Assembly (NCBI GenBank): GCA_019244235.1
Contig: JAFASY010000180.1
Coordinates: 1-57,146 of the forward strand
DNA length: 57,146 nucleotides
Direction: 5' to 3'
Source of the DNA: Chroococcidiopsidaceae cyanobacterium CP_BM_ER_R8_30
Lineage (GTDB): Bacteria; Cyanobacteriota; Cyanobacteriia; Cyanobacteriales; Chroococcidiopsidaceae
The position numbers and the translations under genes are program-made. Shown in pieces: positions 55,043 to 57,146 of the stretch (positions within the stretch are counted from its first letter, which is position 1; every line of letters starts with the position of its first letter). The notes below the pieces were generated by a model. The model searched no databases, was not told the DNA's origin, and saw only the letters and a list, made by a program, of their open reading frames with translations.

Positions 55043-55672
55043 ATGGTAACGAAAGATCAGATTGTGCAATGGTTGCAGGCTTTTGCAACTCTTTTAGAGC
55101 AGAATAAAGACTATTTAACTGAATTGGATTCAGAGATTGGTGATGCTGACCACGGCATTAATATGGATCGCGGCTTCAAAAAGGTGATGAGTCAGTTGTC
55201 TAGTGTTGCAGACAAAGACATCGGTAGCATTTTGAAGACGGTGAGTATGACCCTAATCTCTAACGTTGGCGGTGCTAGTGGCCCTCTTTATGGCACCCTG
55301 TTCTTACGAGCTGGTACAGCAGTCGCTGATAAGCAGGAACTGACTGACGAAGATATGGCCAAATTGCTTCAGGCTGGGTTAGATGGTGTGAAGGAGCGTG
55401 GCAAGGCTCAACTGGGCGATAAGACAATGGTGGATGTTTTGTCTCCCGCTGTGACAAATTTTCACCAGGCTCTAAACGAGGGCAAGAATGCGATCACAGC
55501 ACTACAACAGGCTGTGACAGCAGCTGAGCAAGGTATGAAAGACACCATACCGATGCTTGCCAGGAAAGGTCGGGCTAGCTACCTAGGAGAGCGAAGTGTT
55601 GGTCATCAAGATCCAGGTGCTACTTCCTCTTATTTAATGCTGAAGAGCTTGTTAGCAACTCTTGAAAGTTGA
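55043..55672 (+). CDS. dhaL: Dihydroxyacetone kinase ADP-binding subunit DhaL
   Basis: 209 aa, all-helical DhaL. EIGDADHGINMDRGF holds the Asp ligands for the two Mg2+ ions of the bound nucleotide. SNVGGASGPLYGTLFLRAG and GDKTMVDVLSPA complete the nucleotide site, and ATSSYLMLKSL ends the fold. DhaL transfers phosphate to dihydroxyacetone on DhaK. No dhaM follows; the next gene is on the other strand. Confidence 0.93.
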   Translation: MVTKDQIVQWLQAFATLLEQNKDYLTELDSEIGDADHGINMDRGFKKVMSQLSSVADKDIGSILKTVSMTLISNVGGASGPLYGTLFLRAGTAVADKQELTDEDMAKLLQAGLDGVKERGKAQLGDKTMVDVLSPAVTNFHQALNEGKNAITALQQAVTAAEQGMKDTIPMLARKGRASYLGERSVGHQDPGATSSYLMLKSLLATLES

Positions 55673-55682
55673 GCTTGCACAG

Positions 55683-55748
55683 AAGGCAACGCTGGAGCTG
55701 CCAAAGAGCCGAATGTTGAGTCGTCGGAGCTAACACAGGCGTTGCCTT
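55683..55748 (+). other. Long hairpin in the dhaL 3' region
   Basis: AAGGCAACGC at 55683-55692 is a perfect inverse of GCGTTGCCTT at 55739-55748, enclosing 46 bases with a weaker internal pairing. No T run follows. It may be a 3' stability element or part of a small RNA that ends at the terminator at 55808-55845. Confidence 0.4.
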
Positions 55749-55807
55749 GAGTGGTCAAGTTATTTTCGCTACAAATAAACAAATAAGTAGATGGGATAAA
55801 TATAAAA

Positions 55808-55845
55808 ACGCTCTCTTGCGACATACTTGTCAAGAGAGCGTATTT
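55808..55845 (+). terminator. Terminator of the dhaKL transcript
   Basis: ACGCTCTCTTG (55808-55818) pairs perfectly with CAAGAGAGCGT (55831-55841), followed by ATTT. It is about 135 bp after dhaL. The rest of the gap to 56097 shows nothing recognisable. Confidence 0.7.
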
Positions 55846-56097
55846 AGGTGGTGTGAGGAGCAAACTTAATGTTTGCTTGATTAAAGTGTAGCGATTAGAT
55901 ATGAAGCCCACATGGCAATCAGGTGACAATGCTGCTAACAGCAGTATAAACTAAATCTCATGCTATATGTGCCTAAACATCTGATAAAGCAGTGGTTTTG
56001 CCTCTCACTTTACCATATGCTGAAAAGCGTTTTTGCAACACAACCTCCACGCTAGGCGAAATCTCACACTTGCTATTGTGTTGGCAAAAAAGAGATT

Positions 56098-56565
56098 TTA
56101 TAGAGTTTCGGAGGAAGAGTCTTTTGACTCTGACAGCATTTGAGTTGGTATGAGTTGCAAGCGTTGCCACTCTTGCTGCAAATGCTTGCCCCATTGGGCG
56201 GCTAGGGGAATTTCTGTAAAGGGAATACTTACAGTAGATGATGTAAGTGTGAATTCTAGGGTGATCGCCTTGCCTTTACTTGGTGGTGACTCCATGGCAA
56301 CTGGCTGGTCATCTACTAACAAGCGAATTGATTGCACATCTGTTAAGGAAAAGGTTTCCAGGTCAATCGGACCAACGCGCGTAGGTTTTCCCCAAGTCAA
56401 ATTGCTACCATTCTGACCTAGTACTGCATAAATATCGTACTTAGCACGCTCAAATTCCTGTGCCCAACGACGATAGGCTTCAACTTTTTGATACTCATTC
56501 CAGCCCTGCCAAGTTAGCCAGATAAATAACACTAGCAAGGGCAACCACAAAAGACCACGTTCCAT
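56098..56565 (-). CDS. Small membrane-anchored protein of unknown function
   Basis: 155 aa. One hydrophobic N-terminal segment (MERGLLWLPLLVLFIWLTWQGW) is an uncleaved anchor or signal. The rest is soluble, with a helical stretch (about 25-45) and a beta-rich core (GPIDLETFSLTDVQSIRLLVDD), typical of small cyanobacterial envelope or thylakoid-associated hypotheticals. No family recognised. It has no operon partner in the window. Confidence 0.6.
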   Translation of the reverse strand: MERGLLWLPLLVLFIWLTWQGWNEYQKVEAYRRWAQEFERAKYDIYAVLGQNGSNLTWGKPTRVGPIDLETFSLTDVQSIRLLVDDQPVAMESPPSKGKAITLEFTLTSSTVSIPFTEIPLAAQWGKHLQQEWQRLQLIPTQMLSESKDSSSETL

Positions 56566-56579
56566 TGCAAACTAAGACA

Positions 56580-57146
56580 TTGCCTTATAAAAACAACCTT
56601 AGCACAATAATTGATTACACTTCCCTTCAAAACAATTGCTCAAGTCAGCAAACCAGTTCAGGCAACTAAGTGTTCTTCCATACCTAGATCCCTATATTAT
56701 TTGCGAGACAGTTACTACTTGACAAGTTTTGAAAACTATGTATTCTGAGACTTTCCTATCCGGTAGATAGGCACTACTTAAAGTTCTACTGTTTTTCAAG
56801 TTCGGTTTGTAGCACCTCAGAAGTGCCAGACAAGACATCTAATATAGCTTCAGTCACCATATTAAATTAACAAAAATCAGGGGATATGAAGATGCGGGCA
56901 ATTCAGGATCAAAGTCAAAATTGATATAACCAGAAATTCTTAAAGAGATGAAATATGCATCAACTCAATAAAACTTTTGATCGAGATTGAGAAAATGAAA
57001 GAATATTCCTAATATCAATAAGGAGATAAACACCAACTAGTAGTCTCTTTCCCATTCGTCGAAATGATGTTTTTCAGCTAATTGATTGCTGTTACAATTT
57101 ACTCTGACTACATCTTTGTTACTTGGATTGCAACTGAGCATCTAAA
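56580..57146. other. AT-rich region at the window end, no gene seen
   Basis: No open frame of useful length and no RNA gene or strong hairpin was recognised. It may hold the promoter of a gene beyond the window. Confidence 0.4.

Noticed and set aside
53952-55672. ATP-dependent single-chain dihydroxyacetone kinase
   Set aside because: DhaK and DhaL are separate genes with their own starts and stops, not a fused DAK enzyme.

Overview
The window is from a cyanobacterial chromosome. It encodes PsaC of photosystem I, a cyanobacterial DUF2808 protein, DUF2288 and XisF-like proteins and large hybrid histidine kinases. HIP1 octamers (GCGATCGC) are scattered through it, for example near 1209, 6541, 16729, 19054 and 22381. 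Species cannot be fixed from sequence alone.

Layout. 1-9.6 kb: end of a sensor kinase, a DUF218 protein, two PlsC-type acyltransferases, a NiCoT metal transporter with a structured leader, a CLC channel with CBS domains and a GT39 mannosyltransferase-like protein. 9.7-13.2 kb: a Uma2 remnant, an XisF-like recombinase that looks catalytically dead, a phosphatidylserine-decarboxylase-family enzyme and a VOC protein. 13.2-18.4 kb: glmS, psaC, hsp20, an NlpC/P60 peptidase, a GT2 glycosyltransferase and tRNA-Arg(ACG). 18.5-24.3 kb: moaC, then the most striking locus. This is a complete sigma-54 module (membrane histidine kinase, NtrC-type activator without a DNA-binding domain, RpoN) diverging from a membrane protein gene. 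The shared intergenic region carries two outward-facing, near-consensus -24/-12 promoters. Cyanobacteria are generally described as lacking sigma-54. The module ends beside an IS982-like transposase remnant. 24.3-33.1 kb: a broken antitoxin-like gene, a STAND ATPase with 14 WD40 repeats, then five secreted proteins, one with a phage-type S74 self-cleaving chaperone. 33.3-38.6 kb: a Uma2 fragment fused to the end of gmhB, a heptosyltransferase, DUF2808, ispD, scpB, DoxX and a flavin reductase-like protein.

38.5-47.1 kb is a nested insertion. A 97-bp piece of the ubiD 3' end occurs as direct repeats at both sides. Inside is an AbiE-like toxin/antitoxin pair. Its toxin gene is split by a 7.33-kb element with 35-bp terminal inverted repeats starting GGGG and a 5-bp target duplication (TACTT), carrying two paralogous hybrid histidine kinases.

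47-57 kb: ubiD, a Pho-box-preceded pstSCAB operon for phosphate uptake, a hypothetical gene, dhaK-dhaL without dhaM, and a small membrane protein.

The proposed sigma-54 circuit: the kinase senses an envelope signal and phosphorylates the activator, which acts from solution on sigma-54 holoenzyme. This switches on both its own operon and the divergent envelope protein. The wiring is inferred; the genes and promoter matches are read directly from the sequence.
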